Positions 7,793-18,196 of a DNA stretch of 19,959 bases are shown piece after piece. Under the pieces are notes generated by a model that was not told the DNA's origin, did no database searches, and saw nothing but the letters and a program-made list of their open reading frames with translations. Location of the stretch: contig JAMQCK010000560.1 of the NCBI GenBank assembly GCA_024196135.1, forward strand, positions 1 through 19,959, given 5' to 3'. Both the position numbers and the translations under genes were made by a program. Within the stretch, counting starts at the first letter, position 1, and every line of letters begins with the position of its first letter. The stretch comes from Pleurotus ostreatus/Saccharomyces cerevisiae fusant. Lineage: Eukaryota > Opisthokonta.

Positions 7793-10549
7793 ATGGCTGC
7801 TAACGACGAACTGACGAAGCGCGTGTTGTGGAAACTCGATCTGCATGTTTTGCCTCCTTTGTCTTTGGTAGGTGTTCTCAGTGTTACGCAGGGCTACTAG
7901 CGTCTGACGAGCAATCTCCAGCTATGGCTCGCCAATTTCATCGACCGGAGCAACATAGGGAATGCCAGGTTCGTATGCAGCTTGTGCGTGAATCGCCAAG
8001 GCAGTTTGACCATCTATCCAGGATCGCTGGGCTCGAAGCGGACACACATCTCAAGGACACCCAATTCAATGTCGTCCTTGCAGGTATGCGCTTTATTCTT
8101 ATGGCTAGATGAGACGATAACGCGTTCAATCCATACAGTTTTCTTCGCTACGTAGGTCATCTGACTCTTGAGCCTATCTCCCTTTTCTGACGGCCAGCAG
8201 ATATATACTCGTCGAGCTGCCCTCCAACTGGGTAATGAAGAAATTCAAAGCTAATGTAAGATACCCTCTAGCTTTCTTTTGTGATCGCTGACACTCGCAG
8301 CGATGGCTACCCTTCCTTGTCGCCTCGTGGGGCGTCGTGACGGTCCTCACCAGTCTCGCCCGAAACTATGGAGGTCTGATCGCAATACGCTTAGCCATTG
8401 GATTCTGCGAAGGCGGAATCTTACCTGGCATAGTGCGTAACACGAATGGTCTGCGTGATGCATTGTTGACCTTTCGCAGGTCCTGTACTTGAGTACCCTC
8501 TACAAGCGACATGAGCTGCAGCTGCGGTACGATTGCCTTCGCTCTCACTCACTCTCACTCACTTGAAATTTATGACTTACGCGTTAGTGTTGGTATATTC
8601 TACTCATTCGGTCAGTACGCCACAACCCCTTACGTGTCAAAACATTGACGAGTATGGGCTTCAGCTGCCATTGCTGGCGCATTCGGAGGTTTGCATATCA
8701 TCGCCTATATAGCGACACTGGCTGATTCTCGCCTAACCAGGCTTACTCGCCACCGCGATTATGAAGATGGACGGCATCGGCGGACTTGGTAGGCCAATAT
8801 CCTGATCGTATTCATATCTCTGACGACCTCGTCAAGCTGGCTGGCGCTGGATCTTCAGTGCGTCGATATATAATAGTCGTCGTCGATGCTGACATAACAC
8901 TGCCAAGTTCTCGAGGGCATTGTCACCATTCTGTTTGCCTCGGGCGCGGCATTCATCCTTCCCGCCGACTTGCAGTCGGCCAAATTCTTTACAGACGAAG
9001 AAAGAGCGCATGCTTGTACGTGTTATTCCCTGTTCGACCATATCACTCATGCTGACGGCCGTGCCAGTGCGACGTATGAAAGCTGATGGAGCCCCTTCGC
9101 CTGAATTTGCACGGCCAGATCCTTCGCAAGCCTCAAGCTCCACCGGTGATGCAAAGAAGGCTGAGGTCGACGTGGCTGTTCGCCCCGTGGCGGAACACCT
9201 TATAGACGAGGAAGAGGAGCGCTTTGAGTGGCGTGAAGTTGTCAGAGGTGCGCTCGGATACGACTCCTTCGTCAACCGGTCGTTGACGCGATAACGCAAA
9301 GGAGCGACAGACGTGCAAACATGGCTCACAGGCATGTCTATGACTATCCATTGACATAACCACTGACATCTGGCTCGGGATACAGCTCTCGCATATTTCG
9401 GTGCGTCGCGGACCGTGAGCGAAGCCGAGCTAAACTGACACAGCTGCCAGGCTTCAACACCGTGCTGTACAGCTACTCCTTATTCCTGTGCGCTGCACAC
9501 ATCTCGTGTTTCGCTCGGGACTCAAATTTTGCAGACCTACCATCATCGCTGGCCTTGGCTACTCCGGAGCAGCTGCTCAACTACACACTGGCAAGTTTTA
9601 TAATTATCAGGGCAGAAGCTAGTGCTGACGCTTCACAGTACCCCCTTACGTCCCTGCCGCCGTGCTGACCGGTAGGTCGCACCTTTCGTGCGATTGTCTT
9701 GTCGGAGGCTTGACAGTTCGTGCCAGTTGTCGTCGCCTACATCAGCGACCGCTTCAAATGCAGAGGGCCCTGCATCTTGATCTGTTTACCAATGCCTATC
9801 ATAGGTACGTGTGCTATTTCCCATGTAAACAATCATTCGTGCTCAGTCGCAGTGTAGGCTACGCTCTGGCGATCCGTGCCACGAATGACTATGAACGCTA
9901 CGCAGCTGTCTTCCTGATGGCCGCTGGGATGTGAGTCGCTGGGCACCCTTGCCTTTGGAATGAGGCGAGGACTGATAGATCACTTTTTGCAGATACCCAT
10001 CTGGGCCTTGCATTCTGTGCGCTCCTTCCGTCTTCGGCTTGACCTGAAGTCTGACTCTTGGAATAGGTCGATTTTGCCCAACAATACAAGCGGACATTAC
10101 AAGAAGGCGACGACTACAGCGATGCAACTGGCTATCGCCAATGCTGCGTGAGCTACCTTGTCTCCCATGTACTCAGTCACTCATGAGCGACAGCGGATTC
10201 TTGGCAACGTTCGTGTACACCGAAGGTATGCCCTCATCATGGCCTGGTAACTCGCCGACGCTCATCTACCGCCAGATCAGAAGCCAAAGTATATCAAGGG
10301 TCACACCATCGCATTGACCTTCGTCGCCCTGGCATGGATCCTGATTGCCGCCAATGTGTACGGGCCCTCAAAATTGCACCGGCCTTCAGTTAGCTGATCA
10401 TTTCTAGATGTTACTGCCTTTGGGAGAATAAAGCCCGAAGGGAAGGGCGGCGACAAGGAAACATACAGCAATATCTTGACTTGGTGGCGGCAGGAAAGAC
10501 ACGCGCGCCGATTGGCGACCGTCATCCAGACTTCCGCTTCACGCTCTGA
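7793..10549 (+). CDS. MFS transporter, allantoate permease / anion:cation symporter (Dal5-like) family
   Basis: A 25-exon gene. Exons: 7793-7867, 7922-7968, 8022-8083, 8139-8151, 8201-8255, 8301-8432, 8480-8526, 8588-8610, 8665-8688, 8741-8788, 8837-8857, 8908-9015, 9068-9247, 9311-9331, 9386-9400, 9451-9487, 9535-9590, 9639-9671, 9727-9804, 9858-9930, 9993-10016, 10067-10147, 10194-10225, 10276-10357 and 10408-10549. The sum is 1509 nt, 502 aa, with every junction in phase. Family signatures: LWLANFIDRSNIGNAR after TM1, VELPSNWVMKKF, RLAIGFCEGGILPGI, GWRWIFILEGI, a long acidic central loop ending in FEWREVVRG, DVQTWLT, LPNNTSGHYKKATTTAMQL, and a polar tail. Such proteins carry organic anions such as allantoate, nicotinate-type vitamins or other carboxylates in with protons; the substrate here is unknown. 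Two introns appear to use GC donors (9332 and 9591), and two exons are only 13 and 15 nt. No lesion was seen. Confidence 0.88.
9332..9385 (+). other. GC-AG intron (intron 14 of the ACS-type transporter)
   Basis: The only splice that gives the family reading WLT-ALAYFG joins ACAG to CTCTCGC, using donor gcatgt and acceptor tacag. The nearest GT donor (GCAT|gtctat, three bases downstream within the same words) breaks the frame. A branch-like CTGAC lies at 9362-9366. Confidence 0.6.
9591..9638 (+). other. GC-AG intron (intron 17 of the ACS-type transporter)
   Basis: Donor gcaagt is the strong GC-donor consensus. With acceptor ttcacag it joins CAACTACACACTG to TACCCCCTTACG, giving AQLHTVPPYVPAAVLT, the expected loop-TM segment. 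A branch-like CTGAC precedes the acceptor. No GT donor nearby keeps the frame. Confidence 0.7.
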
Positions 10550-10708
10550 CCTCACGGTGTGACTCCAGAGAAGCCCGTTGCATTGATGTAGTATATACAG
10601 TTGTGTACAGTATTCAAAGTTCTACAGGTCTATGATACAGCTTTGTGTGGCGTGGTGGGTATTTCATGTTTAGTTGAGTCGCGCTCCGGCCAGATATTCG
10701 CCATAGGC

Positions 10709-12855
10709 TCATGGCGCGTACTTCGAGCGCGCGCGAAGTGTTGCGCCGAACTTCATCAGGATGAAAGGTATGGGGATCATGGCCGCAGCGACGAAGCCAA
10801 GCAACGAGGACGCCCATCGAGGATTGAGTGCGTTGTACATCTGCATCGCGAAAAGCTGTCGACTTGGTGAGCCAGCGTCGACCCATACGAAAGAAAAACG
10901 ACGTACAGGGAACGCAGCGCCGAAGATGGAACGACAGACGGTGTTTGCCGCGAGGGCGGACGCGGCAGCGTGTAGATAGGCGTCGATGATGTAGTTGAAC
11001 AAGCTCATCTGGGAAAGATCGAGCGTCAGCGCCATCGGCCAAGTCGCGGGGAAGGTCCTCACGAAGAGCAGGCAGATCGACATTCCCATGAGGCCTCCGG
11101 CGATCAAAGGAGACCAGAAGGAGATGGTGGGATACGAGGTCCATCTGCGCCCAAGTTAGTGAACGTTCAGCGTAGTCGATCATGATTCCACTCACCCGAA
11201 CCAGAAGAAAGAGATCGCATAGAGCGGCGCCGCAAGTAGGGCCATCTCCAGCCTCTTCTCGGGCGGTACAGGCTCGGGTGCGCGGCGCTTGAGCGTGCGC
11301 TCGTATCTTGGGTTGAAGTAGAAGATGTTCTGGGGTAGCGTCAGTGTGCAATTGGGCTGTATATATGTCGTCGGTACTCACCATGCACACGGCAATGAAT
11401 CCACCGACAGCGATGGGCAAGTACGTCAAGCCAGTCGCACCCGTGTTGAACCCATGTCCTTGCTCGAACACGATTGGATATGACTCGAAGAGCAAGTACA
11501 AGCATCCGTAGATGAACTAAGGCACGCGTTCAGTAGATGTTCGCCAAAGTGTGTATCGGGAAAGAACGTACGCTCGTATACGTAGTTATCGCCAGAAGCA
11601 TAGGCTCACGGAAGAGGATCTTGAAGGGACGAGTGAGGATGCGTTCCGCGCGCGTCGACCAGGTGGTCTTCTGCGTCTCGATCATAGCGTAGTACCGATC
11701 GTCGCCAGTAACCTTGCGGAGGCGCTTCGCCTTCCTGGCGAGAATCACGGGGGCAAAGGTTTCCGGGATAGTAAATAGAATAATCAGCCAGCATGTTCCC
11801 GCCTGTAGGTGGGGGTCAGTCGAGGTGGTGAGCTTATTGAATGACGAGACGCACGAATATAGTGAGCAGCCAGAACAGCCAGCGCCATGACACGCCGGCG
11901 ACGTTCATGTAGCCAGCGACAGTCGGGCCTGTATCTATGTTAGTCCAAGTTTACCTTGCGACGGCTTTGTTGACGCACCAAGCGCCGGACCCGCAAAGGG
12001 AGCAAGGGTGAATACGGCCATCGCCTTGCCACGAATCTTAGCATTCCATATATCGGAGACAAGCGCGCTAAGAGCGTGATACCAGTCAGACGTAGAAGAC
12101 CTTCGAGAGGAGAACGCAGCATACCCTGAGTTTGTCAAAGGCGCAGATGCAAACAGGCCACCGAGGAGGCGAAAGAGGATGATGGACGCGGTGTTAGGAG
12201 AAAGCGCGCAACTCACTTGAAAGCACTGTGCAAGATTGAGCTCATGAGCACACAGCCTTCGAAGAGGGTCACGTACGGTGTATACGAAGAAGGATATCAA
12301 GAAGGGGATGCGCCGACCATACTGTTCAGACAAAGGTCCCCAGAGCAAGGGTCCGATGCAGTATCCCGCGACAAACAATGATATGGCTGCACCTTAGTGA
12401 GTCAAGGAAGGTCATGATAGATGCGGTAAACTCACTGAGTACGCCGGCCTCCCTCGAGAACGTGAACTCTTCCATCATCTGCTGTATTACACCGGAAGCT
12501 GAGGCGATGATCAGGCATGGGTCTTGTATGCTGAAGTAATACGCTTACGAGCAGAACTCGCGAAGGTGGCGTTCAGGACCAGTAGGCCACTAGCCGTAGT
12601 CAGATACCATTTCTTTACTTTGGACCAGTTCTGACCCATATCCGTCAGTTTGAGAACACAATCAGCGTGTGGACCACGCACCTGCGGGTTATCCGGGTCG
12701 TTCTCACTGAAGAGGACGAGATACGGATCCGGCTTCTCGTCCAATGCGCGCTGGGACTCGTACTCTCGAGACTGGATGCGCTCGAGCGACTCATCGACTT
12801 CAGATATCCGTTGGGACTGGGCTGAGAGCGTAGAGGAAGTGTCCGACCTTGCCAT
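10709..12855 (-). CDS. MFS transporter, DHA1 drug:H+ antiporter / polyamine transporter type
   Basis: Twelve exons: 12855-12682, 12630-12549, 12498-12436, 12386-12277, 12225-12125, 12067-11979, 11928-11855, 11802-11572, 11516-11382, 11329-11196, 11144-10907 and 10855-10709. They sum to 1578 nt, 525 aa, all in phase with GT-AG introns of 49-57 nt. The cytosolic N-terminus (1-58) is Ser- and acid-rich and ends in DPDNPQ-NWSKVKKW, the hallmark start of fungal DHA1 proteins. MFS motif A is GPLSEQYGRRIP (about residues 122-133). Antiporter motif C is APFAGPALGP (about 198-207). IPETFAPVILARKAKRLRK marks the central loop and NPRYERTLKR a later one. Family members export toxic compounds, polyamines or secondary metabolites across the plasma membrane against a proton gradient; the substrate is unknown. 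The gene is convergent with the ACS-type transporter, with 159 bp between the stop codons. I chose the ATG at 12855 as the first in frame. Confidence 0.92.
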
Positions 12856-13309
12856 GATGGGTGACACGACACTCGCTGTCTTTTGAGATCACTCAGGAAA
12901 GCACAACAAGATTAAGCGGCAGAGGCGAAGGGAAGACTGGATCTGAGATATGCCGTCCTGCTTTTATTGCGGGGGATGGGCTCTGACGTCGCGGTGGAAC
13001 TGCAGGCTCTGCAGAATGTTGTCATACGAAACACCGTCTTCGAAGGCCATTCAGTTGACAAATGCATGTCAGAGGACAGTTCTCGTGCTTTCGCGCTAGC
13101 GACAAAGTTAGAGGTGAAGAAAGTGCTGGAAGACCGAGTTGCTCCAACGTCGGTGAATGCCGAAAGATGGGCACGTGAGTGTTCGACTTTCCAAAACGAC
13201 AATCTTCGGAGGCTTTCGGACGCACTGGAAATGAGAGCATACGGCTGAAGACTGCAAGACAGTGAGCCTGAATTAATATTGATAAAGATACGATATAGAG
13301 TACTGGCCG
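12856..13309. other. intergenic region between DHA1 transporter start and YEATS gene end
   Basis: It contains the promoter of the minus-strand transporter and the 3' flank of the YEATS gene. A plus-strand frame from ATG 12976 to 13248 (about 90 codons) is open but has no recognisable motif, no splice signals and no counterpart nearby. I do not call it a gene. Confidence 0.4.
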
Positions 13310-16300
13310 TCATTGGGTCGTCGGAGGTCGTAGGACCACCGGGCCCCCAGCGGCGTAGTACCCAGGTGCAGGCGTCGTAGCGCCCGTCGTTCCCTGTTGT
13401 CGCGATGCCGATGCTACTGGGCCGCTATCAGCAGCATATTGGGATGACATGTCCTGCGACTGCTGGCCGCCACCCTCGTGTAGCACCCCGACTCGCGCCA
13501 CCGTCATGAAGAGCGCAGACCCCAGCACATCTGGCGGCACTGCACCCTTCGCCACTAGCCCTCTCAGCACATGCGTCGGCGTCAATAGCCTCGCGCGAAC
13601 GTCCGCTGCCAGATTCTTCTTCTTCCTCATCGAAGCACCCACGAGCGAGCGCTTCAGCACCCGCAGATCGTTCGCAGCCGTGTCCAGCCCACACTGCAGG
13701 ACCGCTTTCGCGAATGCACGTGTCGCCAGTGTGAGCAGTGCGCTTGGTGCCAGGCAGTCAGCGAGCTCGGTAGGAGGAAGATATGGCGCAGGCGGTGCTG
13801 TACGCGGGAAGGGCGGGAGCGTAGGCAGCTTCTGCACACGCGCGATACGCCAGACGGCACGCATGAGCGCCGGATCCACCACACGCGGCAACTCGCGAAA
13901 GTCCGCCGGTCCCATCCACGTCGTATTGCGCGGCACCGTGAGCGTGTCGATGACATTAGGCCGGCGCCGCAACCACTCCTCCACGTCCACTATCGGGCGT
14001 GTACGCAGCTGGTCCTTCTTCGCAACCAGGCTGCACTCAAAGGGCGCATCATCGTCGTGCTTGACCGTGCTGACACTGCCCTCACGCAGTGTGCTGCCCC
14101 TGGTGCTGCTCACACTGCTACCGCGCGTGCTGGCATTCGCAGCCGCCGCCTTCGCCCGATTCGCTGCCGTCGACCCCTTCGGTCGTCCGGGCCTCCGTTT
14201 CACAGGCGGTGCATCCGGTATGGCGGGCACGCTTGCAGATGTCTGGAGGCTTATGACGATTTCCTCCGTCTTGACGGACGCTACTGACGCGCTGCGAGCA
14301 GATCGCGACGTGTCCACGGGATCTGGATGCAGCCGGACGTAGAAGCCACAGATGTCGCAGTGCTGCAGCTGGTGCGAGCGCTTGCCGTTGGCCTTCTCGT
14401 CTTTATCCGCAACGCTGGCTTGGTCGGTGGCGGCTGTTGCTGGACGGATACTGTAGCCATTCTCCTGCAGCCAGCTGAAGACATCTGCAACGCTGAGAGG
14501 CATGTCATCCGGTTCGCAAGAGGCCATGTACGCATCGCGCATAGCGCGAGCGCGAGCCCACTAGAAGCATGTTTAGTCTCCGGTGGACCCTGCGTACGAA
14601 AGTAGAGCTCACCTCGATGGCCTTGCGCTTTCCGGCTATGAGCTGGCAGAACTGCGCGGCCGTAGGCGTGACCGTATACGGGAAAGTGGGATTACGAGCA
14701 CGACCGCCAGCAGGCTTCACGTCTGTCATGACGAGCGGGAAGCGCTTGACGAGTTCCTCAAGCGCGACCTCGTAGTCTGATGATCTAGGTCAGCTTTGTT
14801 TTCTGATGCACCACGGCCTTCGGAGAACAAGGACGCCTGTCAGAGAGAACGCACCCTCTTTACCGTCCGTTCGAGGCTGTTTGCGAGCAGCCGTCCTTGC
14901 CTTGCCCTCGCCGGCGGCGCCGGCGATTTCCCCATCCCACAGCGCTCGACTGCCCACGGGCGTGTAGTCATCGCGTTTGGGAAGGAAGACAGTCCCGCGA
15001 TCGAGGTCGACGTCCACGATTTGCTCATCTCCGAGTACTGGCGCCCCGCGGCGAAGAGGATCGAGCTGTAGATGGTCGGTCAGACTTTCGTTCAAAGAGC
15101 AGGTGCATATACGCACGTTGACCCAATGCTCGTACACTTCGCGTTGATCGTCTCGACCTGGTATATGCGCACCAAATACCAGTTCAACACGCGCGAGGAA
15201 CGGGGCAGAGGCGGTTCCGCGCACGATGAAGGGAGGCTCGGTAGCAGTGGATGTTGACGAGTATGCGACGTCCACTGCAGACGCTGCCGCAGTCCCAGCT
15301 GTCGATTGTGTAGGCGTAGATGTAGAGGCCGTCGCGTCCGCAGGCTGTTCAGCCGCCTTGGTCACTATCACAGAACGGAGGATCGTAGTGATATGTTGAC
15401 TGTAGGACGGTGCGTCGACGGACACCATCCATTTGTGGGTGTGGCCAGGGGGCATGCTTGCTCGCTTGTCTTCAGGGATCCACAGACTACGGTCTGCTAT
15501 GACTATGCGGGAGCTGATGTGGAAGCGGCTGCCTTCGCCATGCTTGGCACAAGGGCCGGTGTCGACGACCATGGCGTTTGAGGCTGCAGTCTCCTCCTGT
15601 GTTGTCTCCGGAACTGTGCCCCTCCCTTGCCGAGGGACTCGCACCCTAAGACGTCGCATATCCTCCTCCACTCCGTCGATATCAACATCCGCATCCTCGT
15701 TGACGGTCTTGATCTCTCGCTTTTTGACCTGCCGACCCAGGAAGGGTGCCAGCGCTGGCGAGTCGCCGTGCAGTCCGAGCGTACGCGTGAGAAGTACGCT
15801 CTCCGTCCTCTTCACTTCCGCCGCACGCTGTTCCTCCAGTTCTCCGACCGCCATCTGGAAGAGCGTGCGCAGCCCCGGTAGCATCCCGCCTCCAGAGCCG
15901 TTCCCGACTTGTATGCCGCGCGAGAAGTCCCAGCGCACATATTCGTCCTCGGGAACCAGGCGCGCGGCAGCGCGGATGCACTCCTCGTGCGTCCCCCACG
16001 CCAGTTGGTGTGCGAGGCGCGCGTGGTTGTACAGGCCTTGAAGATTGGTGAAGGTCGTGCGGTTACACGCGGGACAGGACATGACGAAGGTGCGAGGGGC
16101 ACCCTCTGCAGTGGTGGCACGCAGGTAGAGGAACTCTGGCTTGTCGATGGAGCTCGCTTGTCGCGCCCGTGCATTCGAAGGGCGGCCACGCCCATTCCCT
16201 CTCGCTTCGAGGTCGACGAGTGGCGGGGGAGAGGGTTCGCGCTCGAAGAGTACTTGGACGTTGCTATCTATGGTCGCTAGCGCCTCGAACGCAGCCTCCT

Positions 16301-16605
16301 CATACGAGTCGGGCACAGCAGCGGAGTTGGATGCCTCTAGGGAGCCTGAGTGGACGCGATAGGGCAGAAGTAGCGCACGCACCTCGTTCCAGAGTTTCCT
16401 TCAGCAGCAGCGCCCATGTCAGGCGCGACTCTATGGTCTCCGCGAGTCGCTGGCGCAGTCCAATCTCCAGATTGATGTCGGAGACGAGGTCTAATGCCGC
16501 CACTGTCGTGTCGATCCGGCGACGCTTACTCGGAGGCGGGGAGGCCATGATGATGTCCGCGTTTTCATCCCATCGAAGTTGACCCTCTCGTTCCTCAGAC
16601 TTCAT
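13310..16605 (-). CDS. YEATS-domain nuclear protein with zinc finger and AT-hook (YEATS2-like)
   Basis: Five exons: 16605-16383, 16345-15117, 15065-14855, 14776-14613 and 14560-13310, in phase, about 1025 aa. The first acceptor could instead be at 16337/16336, also in phase, removing three residues. The N-terminus has a basic nuclear-localisation-like PPPSKRRRID. A C2H2-type finger, CPACNRTTFTNLQGLYNHAR then LAH, is at about 165-187. The YEATS domain spans about 347-484 and slightly beyond: SRFHISSRIVIA, GHTHKWMVSV, PPFIVRGTASAPFLARVELVFG. A Ser/Thr/Ala-rich insert of about 40 residues splits its strands. Further on are another Cys/His pair (HCDICGFYVRLH) and an AT-hook (KRRPGRPKGS). YEATS domains read acylated histone lysines in acetyltransferase and chromatin-remodelling complexes; YEATS2 belongs to the metazoan ATAC complex. 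The YEATS call is firm; orthology to YEATS2 is inference from size and layout. Confidence 0.85.
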
Positions 16606-16897
16606 TTGCTGCCTGCCCCCGCACTGAGAGCAAGCTGTCGAGATGGTGGTTAGAAGTAAGAAGTGAAGGGAACAGTGATGAGCGCATGCGCGATCAAATC
16701 ACCTTCGCAAGCGCCGGCGTAAAACCTGGCCTTGCTTCCTGACTCTCACGGTGACCATTGAATGGCCTAGTATCCTCTGAAGCCTGCATAAAGTGGACTG
16801 TCAGTTAGGGTCCTATCGGTCACTATAATCCTCTTACCACTTTGGCTTGTAAAGCCGAGACCAACGCTTCTCACGTTCCCGCCTCTTCCCTGATACG
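16606..16897. promoter_or_regulatory. divergent promoter region between YEATS and EEP genes
   Basis: The two genes start 292 bp apart on opposite strands, so this short region must hold both promoters. No clear TATA box was seen on either side; the sequence just before the EEP ATG is CT-rich (CCCGCCTCTTCCCTGATACG). Confidence 0.4.
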
Positions 16898-17859
16898 ATG
16901 GCCACCAGCCAGATCGTGCAACGCACGCTATCAGCCTTCAGGCCACCTCAGCGGGCTTGGAAACCGATCTCCCCCGCGCTCGCAGCTACTCAGGTGAAGG
17001 AGTTGCCCATACCTCCAACCCGCTTCTCGCTTGTAACGCAGAACTTGGACGCCTTCTCCCCTCGTCCAATTGCGCGAGCGCATTCACTGCTCAACGATAT
17101 TCTTGAGGCGACCCATCCCCCAGATATCCTGTTCCTACAGGAGGTCACGTCTGACGTTCATTCGGCTATTTTGGCCAATCCCAAGGTCCGCGAAGCCTTT
17201 CTGGCAACAGATGCGGAGGACCGAACCTCATTCGAGGACGTGCCCTTCGCGAACATCACACTACTAGCGAGGAAACGCTTCGCCTTTGACTTGGCGTCAT
17301 CTAAGGCGAAGGCGGGCGAGAGGGAGCCCGAAGAAGCATTCGGGAACAAATAGATCCTCGGCCCCGTTTCTCGCATCACCCTTCCCAGCAAATACAGGCG
17401 ATGCGCACTCGCTGTGGACATCATTCCTTCGTACGCCCCATCAGTGACCTTCCGCCTCATCAACGTCCACCTGGACTCACTCGGCCACACTTTCCAGTAT
17501 CGCGCCGCGCAGCTAGGAATACTCGCCAACCTCCTGCGCGAGCCCGGGTGTAGCGGACGGCTGATCGCGGGAGACTTCAATGCCATCAGTCCCGCAGACC
17601 ATATGCTCCTCGACAAGAATGGGCTGGTTGATGCCTGGGTTGCGTTGCATGGAGAGGCCAGGCTCGAGGGAGCGACATGGGGTGGAGGAGTGACACGCAG
17701 AGATGGGGTAGACTGGACAAAGTGGCAATGGTGGCCCTCAAGGCGCATGAAATGAAGAATATGCGCCCTCGACAGATTGAGGTACCGAAGCCCGGCGCGC
17801 CCTCGAAGTATATTCCTTACAGTGACCATTTTGGCCTGAAGTTGGATTTCACCATCTGA
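16898..17859 (+). pseudogene. endonuclease/exonuclease/phosphatase (TDP2-like) gene with nonsense codon and frameshift
   Basis: Read as one exon, the protein shows the EEP motifs in order: SLVTQNLDAF (Asn), DILFLQEVTSDVH (metal-binding Glu), RLINVHLDSLGH (catalytic His), LIAGDFNAISPADH (Asp/Asn) and the terminal SDHFGLKLDFTI (Asp-His). This is the fold of APE1, TDP2 and DNase I: Mg-dependent phosphoesterases. The layout resembles fungal tyrosyl-DNA phosphodiesterase 2-like proteins. Two lesions interrupt it. Codon 152 is TAG (17351-17353), between GNK and ILGPVSRITLP. Near 17700-17710 the frame shifts by one missing base, so that RDG continues as GRLDKVAMV in another frame. No GT-AG intron removes either lesion. 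The GRLDKV segment and C-terminus are also present in the left remnant at 719-960. Most likely a recent pseudogene; sequencing errors are possible. Confidence 0.75.
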
Positions 17860-18196
17860 ATTTACGCGGTGGCCGTACGGTATCCTTCACATCCATGGCG
17901 TACTCCTTCGTCACTGCATCGGCTACCTGTAGAATATACATGCACTGATATGCGAGATAGCTGCTTTCAGCTTAGAAGTCGTGACGAACGCATGACAGGC
18001 ACGTGTGTTCAAAGATGGTCGGTCCCGCAGCGCACACATAATTTGACCCAAACCACTCGACTCTGACTCCGATTATCGCACTTCTACTCTTCACCACCAA
18101 GCCTGTTGTGCACACAGGACCAATTCCGTACAAACAGCACTTACAAGAGAACCGCTTCTTCGGTCTCTGCTTTAGCCTCTTGAAGTACAACTGGAC
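17860..18196 (+). promoter_or_regulatory. spacer between EEP gene and small gene, conserved with the left-hand copy
   Basis: This is the counterpart of 447-718 in opposite orientation. The exact 19-, 15- and 13-nt blocks are at 17980-17998, 17950-17964 and 18016-18028. Outside the blocks, similarity continues (for example ACCCAAACCACTC near 18048-18060, matching the left copy's AACCAAAACCACTC with one extra A). No long open frame crosses it. Confidence 0.6.

Noticed and set aside
7741..7803. An upstream ATG with a 20-codon frame overlapping the transporter start
   Set aside because: It lies within about 10 nt of the TATA element, so it is probably upstream of the transcription start and not in the mRNA.
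8541..8563. A CTCACT-rich short repeat inside an intron of the ACS-type transporter
   Set aside because: A brief two-unit simple repeat within a pyrimidine-rich intron; expected low complexity.
7793..12855. A secondary-metabolite gene cluster around the two MFS transporters
   Set aside because: No polyketide synthase, peptide synthetase, terpene cyclase, P450 or pathway regulator is present in the window.
12976..13248. A plus-strand frame of about 90 codons between the DHA1 transporter and the YEATS gene
   Set aside because: No known motif, no promoter or splice evidence, and it lies where the minus-strand transporter promoter must be. Possible but unsupported.
13449..14342. A 297-codon plus-strand open frame opposite the YEATS gene
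   Set aside because: Antisense shadow: Ser/Thr/Arg-rich low-complexity translation without motifs, while the minus strand has a spliced, motif-bearing frame.
15433..16041. A 202-codon plus-strand open frame opposite the YEATS gene
   Set aside because: Same reason: low-complexity Ser/Arg translation opposite a well-supported exon.
17351..17353. Selenocysteine or programmed readthrough at the EEP TAG
   Set aside because: Fungi of this group are not known to use selenocysteine, the codon is TAG rather than TGA, and a frameshift further on points to decay or sequence error.
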